Translations under genes and position numbers: made by a program
Shown here: piece after piece, positions 24,701 through 31,818 of the stretch
How positions within the stretch are numbered: position 1 is the first letter of the stretch
How the letters are laid out: each line of letters opens with the position of its first letter
The notes under the pieces: model-generated
What the model was told of the DNA's origin: nothing
Database searches by the model: none
What the model saw: only the letters and a program-made list of their open reading frames with translations
Assembly (NCBI GenBank): GCA_017467105.1
Contig: JAFTSU010000029.1
Span: 1 to 35,570, forward strand
Length of the DNA: 35,570 nucleotides
DNA from: Clostridia bacterium
Lineage (GTDB): Bacteria; Bacillota; Clostridia; Oscillospirales; CAG-272
Direction: 5' to 3'

Positions 24701-25642
24701 TTAATAATCCAAATCGACCGCTTTTCCTGCCTTCACATCAGCTATATCCCTGTTTATCTTGTGCAATACGTATGGGAAAACAAACGGGGCTATCAGAAGT
24801 CCGAGCGCTAGTCCAAGTGCTGCGCAGAACAATCCAAAGATAAAGCCAAGCGCCGCAAACAGCAGCTTCATACCAATCAACCAGAGTATTCCGTCAAGAT
24901 CCCACGTGAATATCAGTCCGGGCCATTTAATAGAAGCTGTACACATGTATTCGATCACGTTTATTACGGGCGTGTCGTAGAACAGGGAAGCGACAAACGA
25001 AAAGATTGCGTATCCAAGAATAATACCGCTGATAATATATGACGGATCCAATTGAGTAGCCAAAACGTAAATGAAGGCGATAAGATATATTCCGGTAATG
25101 ATCGATGCAACGATCAGACTCTTTTTTCTTTTTGCTTCTATTACATATATGGCTCTCTCTCTTTCCTTTACCTCCTGTTTTCTTCGCTCCGCTTCCTCAC
25201 GCGCCTTCTTTTCCTTTTGACGTCTCTCGGCAATGCGCTCAGCCTCCAGACAATTTTTACATTTTACTACAGGCTCACGCACACCAAGATTTCCCCCTGT
25301 AACGGCAATACCGCATACTTTACAGTATCCAATCGTTTCCGGCGTGCTCTTCATCCTTTCATCAATAACCGTTGATACGGCATCGGCGATTACGTCAGAA
25401 TCAATACCGTGCGTGCCAGCGGAGGCTATGACAGGCTGAGCTTCACCGCTTAAATCTATCAGCTCATCAAGCGAAACCTTGTATAGAGTAGCCAGTGATC
25501 TGAGAGTGGCAAGATCCGGCTCCGCAAGATCGTTTTCCCATTTTGATACAGCCTGCGCGCTTAAGTTAAGGTAGTCACCCAGCTGTTGTTGTGTCAGATC
25601 CGCGAGCTTGCGATAGTTAGATAGTTTTTTTCCTAAAGTCAT
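24701..25642 (-). CDS. XRE-family regulator with zinc ribbon, coiled coil and membrane domain
   Basis: A 313-residue protein with an unusual domain chain. Residues 5-62 are a Cro/CI helix-turn-helix (LTQQQLGDYLNLSAQAVSKW). C107, C110, C128 and C131 form a likely zinc ribbon. Residues 133-172 are a highly charged helix (ERRQKEKKAREEAERRKQEV). From about 173 onwards there are four or five membrane segments. It would tether a DNA-binding domain to the membrane. GGAG lies 8 bases before the ATG. The lipoprotein gene follows in the same direction after 23 bases, and a second XRE gene is divergent upstream. Sensing an envelope state and controlling the lipoprotein gene is an attractive inference. 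Confidence 0.82.
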   Translation of the reverse strand: MTLGKKLSNYRKLADLTQQQLGDYLNLSAQAVSKWENDLAEPDLATLRSLATLYKVSLDELIDLSGEAQPVIASAGTHGIDSDVIADAVSTVIDERMKSTPETIGYCKVCGIAVTGGNLGVREPVVKCKNCLEAERIAERRQKEKKAREEAERRKQEVKERERAIYVIEAKRKKSLIVASIITGIYLIAFIYVLATQLDPSYIISGIILGYAIFSFVASLFYDTPVINVIEYMCTASIKWPGLIFTWDLDGILWLIGMKLLFAALGFIFGLFCAALGLALGLLIAPFVFPYVLHKINRDIADVKAGKAVDLDY

Positions 25643-25669
25643 GAGGTCATCTCCTTGTTTTTTGCTTTT

Positions 25670-25698
25670 ATGATACCACGGCTGGTTGATAAATACAA
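25670..25698 (-). promoter_or_regulatory. Promoter of the XRE-membrane and lipoprotein genes
   Basis: On the minus strand: TTGTAT (25698-25693), a 17-nt spacer and TATCAT (25675-25670), about 28 bases upstream of the ATG. Confidence 0.5.
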
Positions 25699-25750
25699 CA
25701 TATCATCAGTTGAATTTTACTACTTTTGGTAGAAAAGGACAAAATTATCT

Positions 25751-25808
25751 AATGTATACATTATATAATATAAATGTCTATTTGTCAATCCCGAAAATAA
25801 TATATAAT
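25751..25808 (+). promoter_or_regulatory. Palindrome and promoter before the small XRE gene
   Basis: AATGTATACATT (25751-25762) is a perfect 12-bp palindrome in the gap between two divergent XRE genes. TTGTCA (25782-25787) and TATAAT (25803-25808) form a promoter with a short 15-nt spacer. The palindrome is a candidate operator for either regulator. Confidence 0.4.
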
Positions 25809-25839
25809 TTCAATATTAGAAGAAGCGAGGGAATCATTT

Positions 25840-26046
25840 ATGAGACTTCGGATAAAGGAAATATTGGCGGAAAAGCAGAAAACAAAGTATTGGTTGTATA
25901 TTCAACTTGGCCTCAGCTATCAGAACTTCAATAGGCTGGTAAACAACGAAACCTCCGGAATAAAGTTTGAAAATCTCAAGGCTTTATGTGATATTCTGGG
26001 CTGTACTCCAAACGATCTTTTTGACGAGTATTATAAAAATCAGTAG
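25840..26046 (+). CDS. Small XRE-family (Cro/C1-type, HTH_26-like) regulator
   Basis: A 68-residue stand-alone helix-turn-helix protein. The recognition region is KTKYWLYIQLGLSYQNFNRL followed by FENLKALCDILGCTPNDLF, the typical end of this small class. It has no effector domain, so it probably acts as a dimeric repressor, perhaps of its own promoter. GAGGG precedes the ATG. It is divergent from the membrane-bound XRE gene. The lower GC content than its neighbours is compatible with acquisition, but this is weak evidence. Confidence 0.85.
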   Translation: MRLRIKEILAEKQKTKYWLYIQLGLSYQNFNRLVNNETSGIKFENLKALCDILGCTPNDLFDEYYKNQ

Positions 26047-26075
26047 GTTTATCCACGATAATGTAAACTATAATT

Positions 26076-26110
26076 AGAAAAACTGCAGTCATCCAGACTG
26101 CAGTTTTTCT
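26076..26110. terminator. Bidirectional terminator between the small XRE gene and dapA
   Basis: A perfect 15-bp stem (26076-26090 with 26096-26110), 5-nt loop, with A and T tracts in the arms; it abuts the dapA stop codon. Confidence 0.9.
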
Positions 26111-26990
26111 ATACGTAATCACTAATAGCTTTAGCTATTTCGATCTTTGTAGATTCTCTCGGCTCAGAGAGGGGCAGACGTACGTCAGAGAGACAGAGGC
26201 CCATAAGTGACATTGCGTACTTCACGGGTGAGGGATTCGTCTCGGCAAACAGCACCTTGATCAATGGCAAAAGCTTATGCTGCGTCCTCAGCGCTGTCAA
26301 CGGGTCGGGGAGAGAGGGTGTCGCTATTCTTTTTACCTCCCCCGGCAAAATATTCGATACTACTGAAATTACTCCCAAACCGCCAAGTGCCATCGTAACG
26401 TAAATCTGCGAGTCGTTGCCGGCATATAAGGGCAGCTTATCTGCAAGCACGCTAAGCTCTACCAGCCTGTCGGCGCTGTCGCTCGCCTCCTTGATACCCA
26501 CGATTTGCTCGTGCTCGCCCAGCCTGCGCAGCAGATTAATCCCTAAGTTAACACCTGTGCGCGAGGGAACGTTGTATAGTATTATCGGTATTTCGGAGCA
26601 GTCGGCTATACTCATATAGTGTTTGTATACGCCCTCCTCGGTCCCTTTATTATAGTATGGAGTGACCGCCAGCGCGCCGTCCGCTCCGCATTCAGCGGCG
26701 AACCTTGTGTGACGTATTGCGGCTGAGGTGTCGTTGGTTCCGGTACCAAGCACGACCTTAGCTCTGCCGCCTATACGCTCCGTAGCGTATGAGTAGAGAG
26801 TATATCGCTCCTTTTCGGTAAGGGTAGCTGCCTCGCCGGTAGTGCCACCAATGACTAACGCGTCAACTCCGGCATCCAGCTGCATATCTATCAGACTGTC
26901 TAGCTTGGCGTAATCGATCTCTCCGTTTCTGAATGGGGTAACCAGCGCCGTGCCAACGCCGGAGAAAATAATTTTTTTGTTTTTACTCAT
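26109..26990 (-). CDS. dapA: 4-hydroxy-tetrahydrodipicolinate synthase
   Basis: A 293-residue class I aldolase-type TIM-barrel enzyme that condenses pyruvate with aspartate semialdehyde, the first committed step to diaminopimelate and lysine. Key features: GGTTGEAATL at 48-57, Y112/Y113 in TPYYNKG, Y139 in LYNVPSRTG and the Schiff-base lysine K167 in GIKEAS. The length matches the family. The ribosome binding site is poor, with only AT-rich sequence before the ATG. It is divergent from queA. No other lysine or peptidoglycan gene is adjacent. Confidence 0.94.
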   Translation of the reverse strand: MSKNKKIIFSGVGTALVTPFRNGEIDYAKLDSLIDMQLDAGVDALVIGGTTGEAATLTEKERYTLYSYATERIGGRAKVVLGTGTNDTSAAIRHTRFAAECGADGALAVTPYYNKGTEEGVYKHYMSIADCSEIPIILYNVPSRTGVNLGINLLRRLGEHEQIVGIKEASDSADRLVELSVLADKLPLYAGNDSQIYVTMALGGLGVISVVSNILPGEVKRIATPSLPDPLTALRTQHKLLPLIKVLFAETNPSPVKYAMSLMGLCLSDVRLPLSEPRESTKIEIAKAISDYV

Positions 26991-27019
26991 AACGTGTTAA
27001 ACTCTTTTCCGGTTATGAC

Positions 27020-27048
27020 TTGAAAACCGTATAGCTTTCGTGTATAAT
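27020..27048 (+). promoter_or_regulatory. queA: Promoter of queA
   Basis: TTGAAA (27020-27025), a 17-nt spacer and TATAAT (27043-27048), giving a leader of about 75 nt before ATG 27132. The leader has a short AGCTCCGTATACCGTATAT stretch with partial dyad symmetry. Confidence 0.7.
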
Positions 27049-27131
27049 ATTAAGTCGTACGGGCTTATTTAAGCTCCGTATACCGTATATAAGTATTTTA
27101 TGTTTTATATCACGCAGAGGTGACCGTTCAT

Positions 27132-28214
27132 ATGTCAGAGAGCAGAAATATTATAACAAACGAGAGGATCGATACAGATCTCACAACACATGATTTTTAT
27201 TACGATTTGCCTGAGGAGCTGATAGCTCAGTCTCCCAGCACACAGCGAGACGGATGCAGGCTTATGGTGCTGAACCGTGACACGGGTGCGGTGGAGCGCC
27301 GTATTTTTAGGGAAATAATAGATTATCTTCGTCCTGAGGATATGCTGGTAGTTAACTCCTCAAAGGTTATCCCGGCGAGACTTCTCGGAAAAACAGATAA
27401 GACCGGCGCTGATATGGAGCTTCTCCTTCTCAGGTGCGTTGGTGAGGATGAGTGGGAAACCCTTGTTCGTCCCGGCAAGCGCGCCAAGATAGGCGCAAGC
27501 TTTACCTTTGCGGATAAGCTTTTCGCAACCGTTACGGGAATAGTTGAGGGCGGTAACAGAACGGTCAGATTTTCCTACGATAAAGAAAAATATTCAACAA
27601 TATATCAGGTACTCGACGAGATAGGCAATATGCCACTGCCGCCCTATATAACGAAAAAGCTTGAGAACAAGGACGATTATCAGACGGTATACGCGAAGGA
27701 GGAGGGCTCGGCCGCAGCTCCTACCGCGGGACTGCACTTCACTGATGAACTGCTTTGCAGGATCAAGGAAAAGGGCGTTGGCTACGGCGAGGTAACACTA
27801 CACGTAGGTCTTGGAACCTTCCGTCCTGTTAAGGTTGATAAGATCACCGACCACGAAATGCACGGAGAGCTTTTCCACATAGAAGAGGACGTGGCAAGCG
27901 AGATAAATCGCCGCCGCGCGAACGGAGGCAGAATTATTGCCGTTGGTACCACAGCGTGTCGAGTTTTGGAGAGCGTTTCCACGTCTGACGGCACCGTTGT
28001 TGCAGGGGAAGGAGAAACAGGCATTTTCATTTATCCGGGATATAAGTTTAAGGTTGTGGACGCCCTTATAACAAACTTCCACCTCCCCGAATCCACCTTG
28101 ATTATGCTTGTCAGCGCTCTAGCAGGCAAGGAAAACGTAATGAGCGCTTATAAAACGGCGGTAGAGGAGAGGTATAGATTTTTCTCCTTCGGCGACGCGA
28201 TGCTGATACTATAA
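27132..28214 (+). CDS. queA: S-adenosylmethionine:tRNA ribosyltransferase-isomerase QueA
   Basis: A 360-residue enzyme of queuosine synthesis that moves the ribosyl part of SAM onto preQ1-modified tRNA to give epoxyqueuosine. Signature stretches: [12 protein letters not shown] near the start, [13 protein letters not shown] in the middle, [13 protein letters not shown], and [18 protein letters not shown] near the end. ATG 27132 follows AGAGGTG; GTG 27120 lies inside that site. tgt, its frequent neighbour, is absent. The last 27 coding bases, plus one base beyond, are repeated at 29815-29842, so the gene end is also the left boundary of an insert. The product is intact. Confidence 0.94.
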   Translation: MSESRNIITNERIDTDLTTHDFYYDLPEELIAQSPSTQRDGCRLMVLNRDTGAVERRIFREIIDYLRPEDMLVVNSSKVIPARLLGKTDKTGADMELLLLRCVGEDEWETLVRPGKRAKIGASFTFADKLFATVTGIVEGGNRTVRFSYDKEKYSTIYQVLDEIGNMPLPPYITKKLENKDDYQTVYAKEEGSAAAPTAGLHFTDELLCRIKEKGVGYGEVTLHVGLGTFRPVKVDKITDHEMHGELFHIEEDVASEINRRRANGGRIIAVGTTACRVLESVSTSDGTVVAGEGETGIFIYPGYKFKVVDALITNFHLPESTLIMLVSALAGKENVMSAYKTAVEERYRFFSFGDAMLIL

Positions 28215-28215
28215 A
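28188..28215 (+). repeat. Left direct repeat (attL-like) at the queA 3' end
   Basis: A 28-bp stretch that includes the queA stop codon region. It matches 29815-29842 at 26 of 28 positions, with GACGCGATGCTGATA as the shared core. Two C/G differences are the only changes. Confidence 0.75.
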
Positions 28216-28484
28216 AGAAATTCAAAAGGGTGAAAAAAGCTCAAAAGCACTACATTTCAAAGAATTTGTGTAGTTGTTAATTTATCATACACATACTCCT
28301 AAACAACCGCAAAAGGTTCTTCTTTAATCTTTTTGTGATGCGATGTTCATGGAATTAACTTTAGCAAAACTTTCACATACTTCAATAGCATTATTGGAAA
28401 TATTTGGGAATTTGCCGACATAATTTTATCGATTTCACATTAATAAAATGATATAATACATTTGACCAAATTATGATACTATTA

Positions 28485-28530
28485 ATTTTTGTCGATTGGA
28501 GTTGACAAAAATCGAAATTTGAGGTATAAT
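28485..28530 (+). promoter_or_regulatory. Consensus promoter with overlapping palindrome upstream of the ImmA/IrrE gene
   Basis: TTGACA (28502-28507), a 17-nt spacer and TATAAT (28525-28530). ATTTTTGTC (28485-28493) and GACAAAAAT (28504-28512) form a perfect 9-bp inverted repeat around 10 bases, covering the -35 box. This is a classic layout for a repressor site. Transcription starts near 28537, so in-frame starts at 28489 and 28534 are excluded. Confidence 0.75.
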
Positions 28531-28617
28531 GTAATGGGTTATTATGATTATAAAATGCTTGAATCAAAAATGACATATGAAAAATGTTGCAAACAAAAAT
28601 TGAAGGAAGGTGAAACT

Positions 28618-29151
28618 GTGACAGCAAATCAATTACATAAGAAAAGTGCAAAAGAAATTTTATTTATGTGTGATCAAGATAGTGCGGTTCCAGTCGATAT
28701 TAAGAAGATACTAAAAAAATTAGATATATCTGCTATGCCCATAGATTTTTCCAGCATAGAGAAAAAATTGCCCGAAGAATATGAAGGATTGAAAATTTTA
28801 GGCGCTATGGCATCCAACGATGATAAAATCGCAATATGGTATAGATCTGAGGATAAAGAAGATAGTCATAGAATGCGTTTTACCATTGCACATGAGCTGG
28901 CACATTGTTGTTTACATGGATCTAGACATCATTTAGAATTTAGAATTGATGGTGATTTGGATGAAGATGAAATATTGGCCAATACATTTGCGGGTGAATT
29001 ATTAATCCCAGAAGATTCTTTGAAAAGAACAATTGATAAGTTGTTTGTTCCGACGTTGAATGCTCTTGCGGATATTTTCGATGTTTCAGTTAATGTAATG
29101 CGTGAGCGAATAAAATTCTTACAGTTGGAAGATAAAGTCGCTACTGTTTGA
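28618..29151 (+). CDS. ImmA/IrrE-type zinc metallopeptidase
   Basis: A 177-residue protein with the COG2856-type peptidase domain: HELAH at 92-96 (zinc ligands H92 and H96, catalytic E93) and the downstream helix DEDEILANTFAGELLIP supplying the third ligand. Family members such as ImmA and IrrE cleave a DNA-binding repressor to switch on mobile-element or stress genes. The GTG at 28618 follows GAAGGAAGG with 7-nt spacing, and earlier starts lie in or before the promoter. A membrane-protein gene begins 19 bases after its stop. No XRE partner is next to it; the nearest XRE gene is at 25840, outside the element. Substrate unknown. Confidence 0.85.
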   Translation: MTANQLHKKSAKEILFMCDQDSAVPVDIKKILKKLDISAMPIDFSSIEKKLPEEYEGLKILGAMASNDDKIAIWYRSEDKEDSHRMRFTIAHELAHCCLHGSRHHLEFRIDGDLDEDEILANTFAGELLIPEDSLKRTIDKLFVPTLNALADIFDVSVNVMRERIKFLQLEDKVATV

Positions 29152-29170
29152 AGTGTTTAGGGTGACAACT

Positions 29171-29692
29171 ATGGACAAACAGAAAGACAAAGATACGGAT
29201 CAATTAAATTTAGGCATCTGTGATACAACTGAAGAATCCCAAGATTTTAACGGCGAGAGCGAAGAACACGATTTTGAATCTATTTTTAGCGAGATATTTT
29301 CGGAGCTAGAAAATCAAATTCCCTCTAAATCTAAAGTTGAGGTCAAAGGCGAAAAAAACGGCAAGAATAAAATTGATGATTATAATAATGACATCATTAA
29401 GATGTATTTGGAGGGGGAACACGCACATTTAAAGGGGCAAAAACCCGTCAGCATTATTATTGCAATAGCCGTTTTATTACAGATTATTGCATTCAATGTT
29501 CTTATTTTCATTGTAAGTTTAAGAACATTTGATAGTACAAAACTGGAGCTCTTGCTTGATTTTATGAAATATTATACTGGGGCCGTTATTGTAGAAATGT
29601 TAGGCTTGTGCCTAATCATTGTTAAAGGTGTTTTCTCTATGAGCCTTGGTAAAATGGTAGAGCACATACTGAAAAAGAAAAAGGATTTATAA
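29171..29692 (+). CDS. Two-helix membrane protein with acidic cytoplasmic N-terminus, unknown
   Basis: I do not recognise this 173-residue protein. Residues 1-90 are hydrophilic and rich in Asp/Glu (EESQDFNGESEEHDFESIF) with a Lys-rich part (55-68). Two membrane helices follow at about 93-117 and 134-157, then a basic tail (KMVEHILKKKKDL). Both ends are probably cytoplasmic. ATG 29171 follows AGGGTG; GTG 29153 starts just past the stop of the peptidase gene and has no ribosome binding site. The tight spacing makes it an operon partner of the peptidase. It could be the protease substrate, a membrane effector or an immunity protein; the sequence does not decide. Confidence 0.75.
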   Translation: MDKQKDKDTDQLNLGICDTTEESQDFNGESEEHDFESIFSEIFSELENQIPSKSKVEVKGEKNGKNKIDDYNNDIIKMYLEGEHAHLKGQKPVSIIIAIAVLLQIIAFNVLIFIVSLRTFDSTKLELLLDFMKYYTGAVIVEMLGLCLIIVKGVFSMSLGKMVEHILKKKKDL

Positions 29693-29698
29693 TCAAGG

Positions 29699-29741
29699 AA
29701 TCGGAGAGTTTGGTATTTTGCGATATTCTCCGATTTCTTTT
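29699..29741 (+). terminator. Intrinsic terminator after the two-gene operon of the element
   Basis: A 9-bp stem (29699-29707 with 29727-29735), ~19-nt loop and a T-rich tail directly after the membrane-protein gene. Confidence 0.75.
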
Positions 29742-29763
29742 TAATTCATTTGAGAGATACGTT

Positions 29764-29804
29764 TATAAGATTTGTGCAACCTTACCAATCGGTAAAATCT
29801 TATA
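29764..29804. repeat. Nested inverted repeat at the right end of the element
   Basis: TATAAGATTT (29764-29773) pairs perfectly with AAATCTTATA (29795-29804). Inside, TTACC (29782-29786) pairs with GGTAA (29791-29795), competing for one base. It lies 10 bases from the right direct repeat and has no T tail on either side, so it is not a plain terminator. Confidence 0.5.
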
Positions 29805-29814
29805 TAGCATCAGC

Positions 29815-29842
29815 TTCGGGGACGCGATGCTGATAGTATAAA
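29815..29842 (+). repeat. Right direct repeat (attR-like) copy of the queA 3' end
   Basis: Matches 28188-28215 at 26 of 28 bases. It carries no coding function here. An AGCATC/GATGCT inverted pair (29807-29812 and 29826-29831) straddles its left half. Confidence 0.75.
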
Positions 29843-29960
29843 TCGTCCAATACTGCGTTAAAGCTTCGACTTTTCGCTGTTTATGTAATAACGTATTCCT
29901 GCGTAAAAAGAAAAATAGTATTATGATACGAGCGAATAGCTTTAATGCAAATAAATATAC

Positions 29961-30029
29961 TTGACAAATAAGCATCAATATGATAAAATGTTCTGGTAAA
30001 AAGCTCATAACCTCGGTTATGGCTTTTTT
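29961..30029 (+). promoter_or_regulatory. mntP: Promoter and 5' hairpin leader of mntP
   Basis: TTGACA (29961-29966), a 17-nt spacer and TAAAAT (29984-29989). Transcription from about 29996 would begin inside a hairpin, CATAAC (30006-30011) with GTTATG (30016-30021), extended by AGC/GCT and A/T pairs and ending in six Ts (30024-30029). It has terminator form yet sits between promoter and gene. It is too short for the yybP-ykoY manganese riboswitch, which often controls mntP. Confidence 0.55.
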
Positions 30030-30051
30030 AATGTAAAAGTAGGAGATAAAA

Positions 30052-30648
30052 GTGCTGGATTTTTTGTTTTTCTTTAACAGTACACTTATCGGCATAGGGC
30101 TTGCTATGGATGCGTTTTCGGTATCTCTGGCAAACGGTTTGGTCGACCCGTGTATGAAAAAACGCAAGATGTGTCTTATGGCGGGTGTATTTGCATTCTT
30201 CCAGGGACTTATGCCTCTTATCGGGTGGATATGCGTTCATTCTGTAGCCTCTCACTTCACACAGTTTGAGAAGCTTATTCCTTGGATAGCTTTGGGACTT
30301 CTCTCGTTTATAGGGGGCAAAATGCTATTTGACGGCATTGGAGAGCTTAGATCCGGATGCCACGAAAGCTGCTCCTGTCCTAAGAAGACGGGCACCGTAG
30401 AGCTTTTGGTGCAGGGAATTGCCACGTCCATAGATGCACTGTCCGTTGGCTTCACCATATCTGAATACGGCTTACCCGAGGCGCTTATCTGCGTTCTTAT
30501 TATTGCTGCAGTTACGTTTGCGATCTGCCTTGGCGGCATTCAGATCGGCAAAAAATTCGGCACGGTTCTTAGCGGCAAGTCTGCCATATTCGGCGGCTCA
30601 ATTCTTATAATCATCGGACTTGAAATTTTTGTTAAATCATTCCTTTGA
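30052..30648 (+). CDS. mntP: Manganese efflux pump MntP
   Basis: A 198-residue six-helix membrane protein of the MntP/YtaF (DUF204) family, which exports Mn2+. The two repeated halves each start with the family motif: GIGLAMDAFSVSLANG near 14-29 and QGIATSIDALSVGFT near 121-135, whose aspartates sit in the membrane. A Cys cluster in the middle loop (CHESCSC) is less usual. The start is GTG at 30052 after TAGGAGA. It is followed 55 bases later by a CaCA exchanger gene with its own ribosome binding site, likely co-transcribed. Control may involve the 5' hairpin. Confidence 0.9.
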   Translation: MLDFLFFFNSTLIGIGLAMDAFSVSLANGLVDPCMKKRKMCLMAGVFAFFQGLMPLIGWICVHSVASHFTQFEKLIPWIALGLLSFIGGKMLFDGIGELRSGCHESCSCPKKTGTVELLVQGIATSIDALSVGFTISEYGLPEALICVLIIAAVTFAICLGGIQIGKKFGTVLSGKSAIFGGSILIIIGLEIFVKSFL

Positions 30649-30703
30649 TCACTCATCAGCAAGGCTTTGATAGTTTTATAAAAAAATAATTAGGAGACAA
30701 ATT

Positions 30704-31714
30704 ATGTTTGACTTTATCCCCACTGACTATTTTCTGTTAGCGTTCGGATTTATTCTGCTTATCAAGGGCGGAGATTGGTTCGTCGATGCGGCATCCGGAA
30801 TAGCAAAGCGCTTCAGGCTTCCCGAGATACTTATCGGTGCCACGGTAGTATCTATCGGAACCACGCTTCCCGAGGTTATGACATCTGCTATGGGAGCAAT
30901 AAGCGGCTCGGGAGCAATAGCATACGGAAACGCCATAGGCTCAATAATCTTTAACACCTCCGTTATAGCGGCGATGACTATTGCCATCCGCCCATCAAGC
31001 ACGGACAAAAAGGCTCTCGTTTTCCCGGTATGCTTCTTCTTTGGTACTGCGATATTCTATCTTTTGAATTCGTATCTCGCCGGCGGCTTTGACAGATGGA
31101 CGGGCTTTGTGCTTCTTGCCGGATTCGTTGCGTATATGATCATAAACGTCATAAATATGAAGAGAAACCCTGCAGCTATCGACTCAAGCTCTATTGATTC
31201 CGATGAAGCTGAGGATACAGCATCCACGGCGTCACTCTTTAAGGATATTCTCTTCCTCGCCTTTGGCGCTATTCTTATCGCGCTTGGCGCATACCTTCTT
31301 GTAGAGAGCGCAACCTCTATAGCGGAGCAGCTTGGCGTTCCCGAGTCGGTTATCGGACTTACAGTTGTTGCTATTGGAACCTCGCTTCCCGAGCTTGTAA
31401 CAGCCATCACCTCGCTTGCTAAGGGTCACGGCGCGCTTTCTCTTGGAAACATTATTGGCGCGAACATCTTTAACCTTGTTCTTGTATGCGGTGTTTCCAT
31501 TACTATAAGTCCCTTCGATCTTCCTGTGAATTCTCTCCTCTTCGGTCAGAACGCATCCCTGATACTCGACCTTCCCGTTATGATGGCGGTTATGGGCATT
31601 ATGACTCTTCCCACTGTTTTTACAGGAAAGCTGAAGAGGTGGCAGGGATTATCACTTCTCGCAATATACGCATTCTTTATGACTATGCAGTTTGTGTTCG
31701 TAAAGGGTGTATGA
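30704..31714 (+). CDS. CaCA family sodium/calcium exchanger
   Basis: A 336-residue membrane protein of the YrbG-like Ca2+:cation antiporter family, with about ten helices in two inverted halves. Each half has the alpha-repeat motif: IGATVVSIGTTLPEVMTSAM near 44-63 and GLTVVAIGTSLPELVTAITS near 217-236, followed by NAIGSIIFN and NIIGANIFN. A variable acidic loop (SIDSDEAEDTAST) separates the halves. AGGAGA precedes the ATG. With mntP it forms a divalent-cation pair. The ion is inferred from family, not from sequence alone. Confidence 0.9.
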   Translation: MFDFIPTDYFLLAFGFILLIKGGDWFVDAASGIAKRFRLPEILIGATVVSIGTTLPEVMTSAMGAISGSGAIAYGNAIGSIIFNTSVIAAMTIAIRPSSTDKKALVFPVCFFFGTAIFYLLNSYLAGGFDRWTGFVLLAGFVAYMIINVINMKRNPAAIDSSSIDSDEAEDTASTASLFKDILFLAFGAILIALGAYLLVESATSIAEQLGVPESVIGLTVVAIGTSLPELVTAITSLAKGHGALSLGNIIGANIFNLVLVCGVSITISPFDLPVNSLLFGQNASLILDLPVMMAVMGIMTLPTVFTGKLKRWQGLSLLAIYAFFMTMQFVFVKGV

Positions 31715-31757
31715 CCATACCCGTGTTAAGAAAAACCGGGATCATAGCGACAAATAT

Positions 31758-31816
31758 AAAAAACAGAAGCCGTTCCACACTCCTGTACGGAGTTGGATAG
31801 GCTTCTGTTTTTTGTT
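31758..31816. terminator. Bidirectional terminator between the CaCA gene and the hydrolase gene
   Basis: A 14-bp stem (31758-31771 with 31800-31813) encloses a second helix (ACTCC with GGAGT). A and T tracts in the arms suit both convergent genes. Confidence 0.85.
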
Positions 31817-31818
31817 TT

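Larger units (their letters stand above)
28216..29842. mobile_element. Candidate 1.6-kb integrated element in the queA 3' end
   Basis: The segment between the 28-bp direct repeats is clearly AT-richer than the flanking genes and has different codon use (many AAA, ATT, TTA and GAT codons). It carries an ImmA/IrrE-type metallopeptidase gene, a two-helix membrane protein gene and a terminator, but no integrase or transposase. Direct repeats of a gene 3' end are the usual trace of site-specific integration that restores the target gene. Lack of a recombinase suggests a remnant, or a satellite mobilised in trans. The left 270 bases hold no complete gene; a minus-strand open tail at 28324-28425 ending NSMNIASQKD could be a fragment. 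Confidence 0.6.

Noticed and set aside
28489-28617. N-terminal extension of the ImmA/IrrE protein from TTG 28489 or ATG 28534
   Set aside because: Both lie in or before the consensus promoter at 28502-28530, while GTG 28618 has a strong ribosome binding site.
28216-29842. The queA island as a prophage or standard insertion sequence
   Set aside because: No integrase, transposase, structural phage gene or terminal inverted repeat pair is present.
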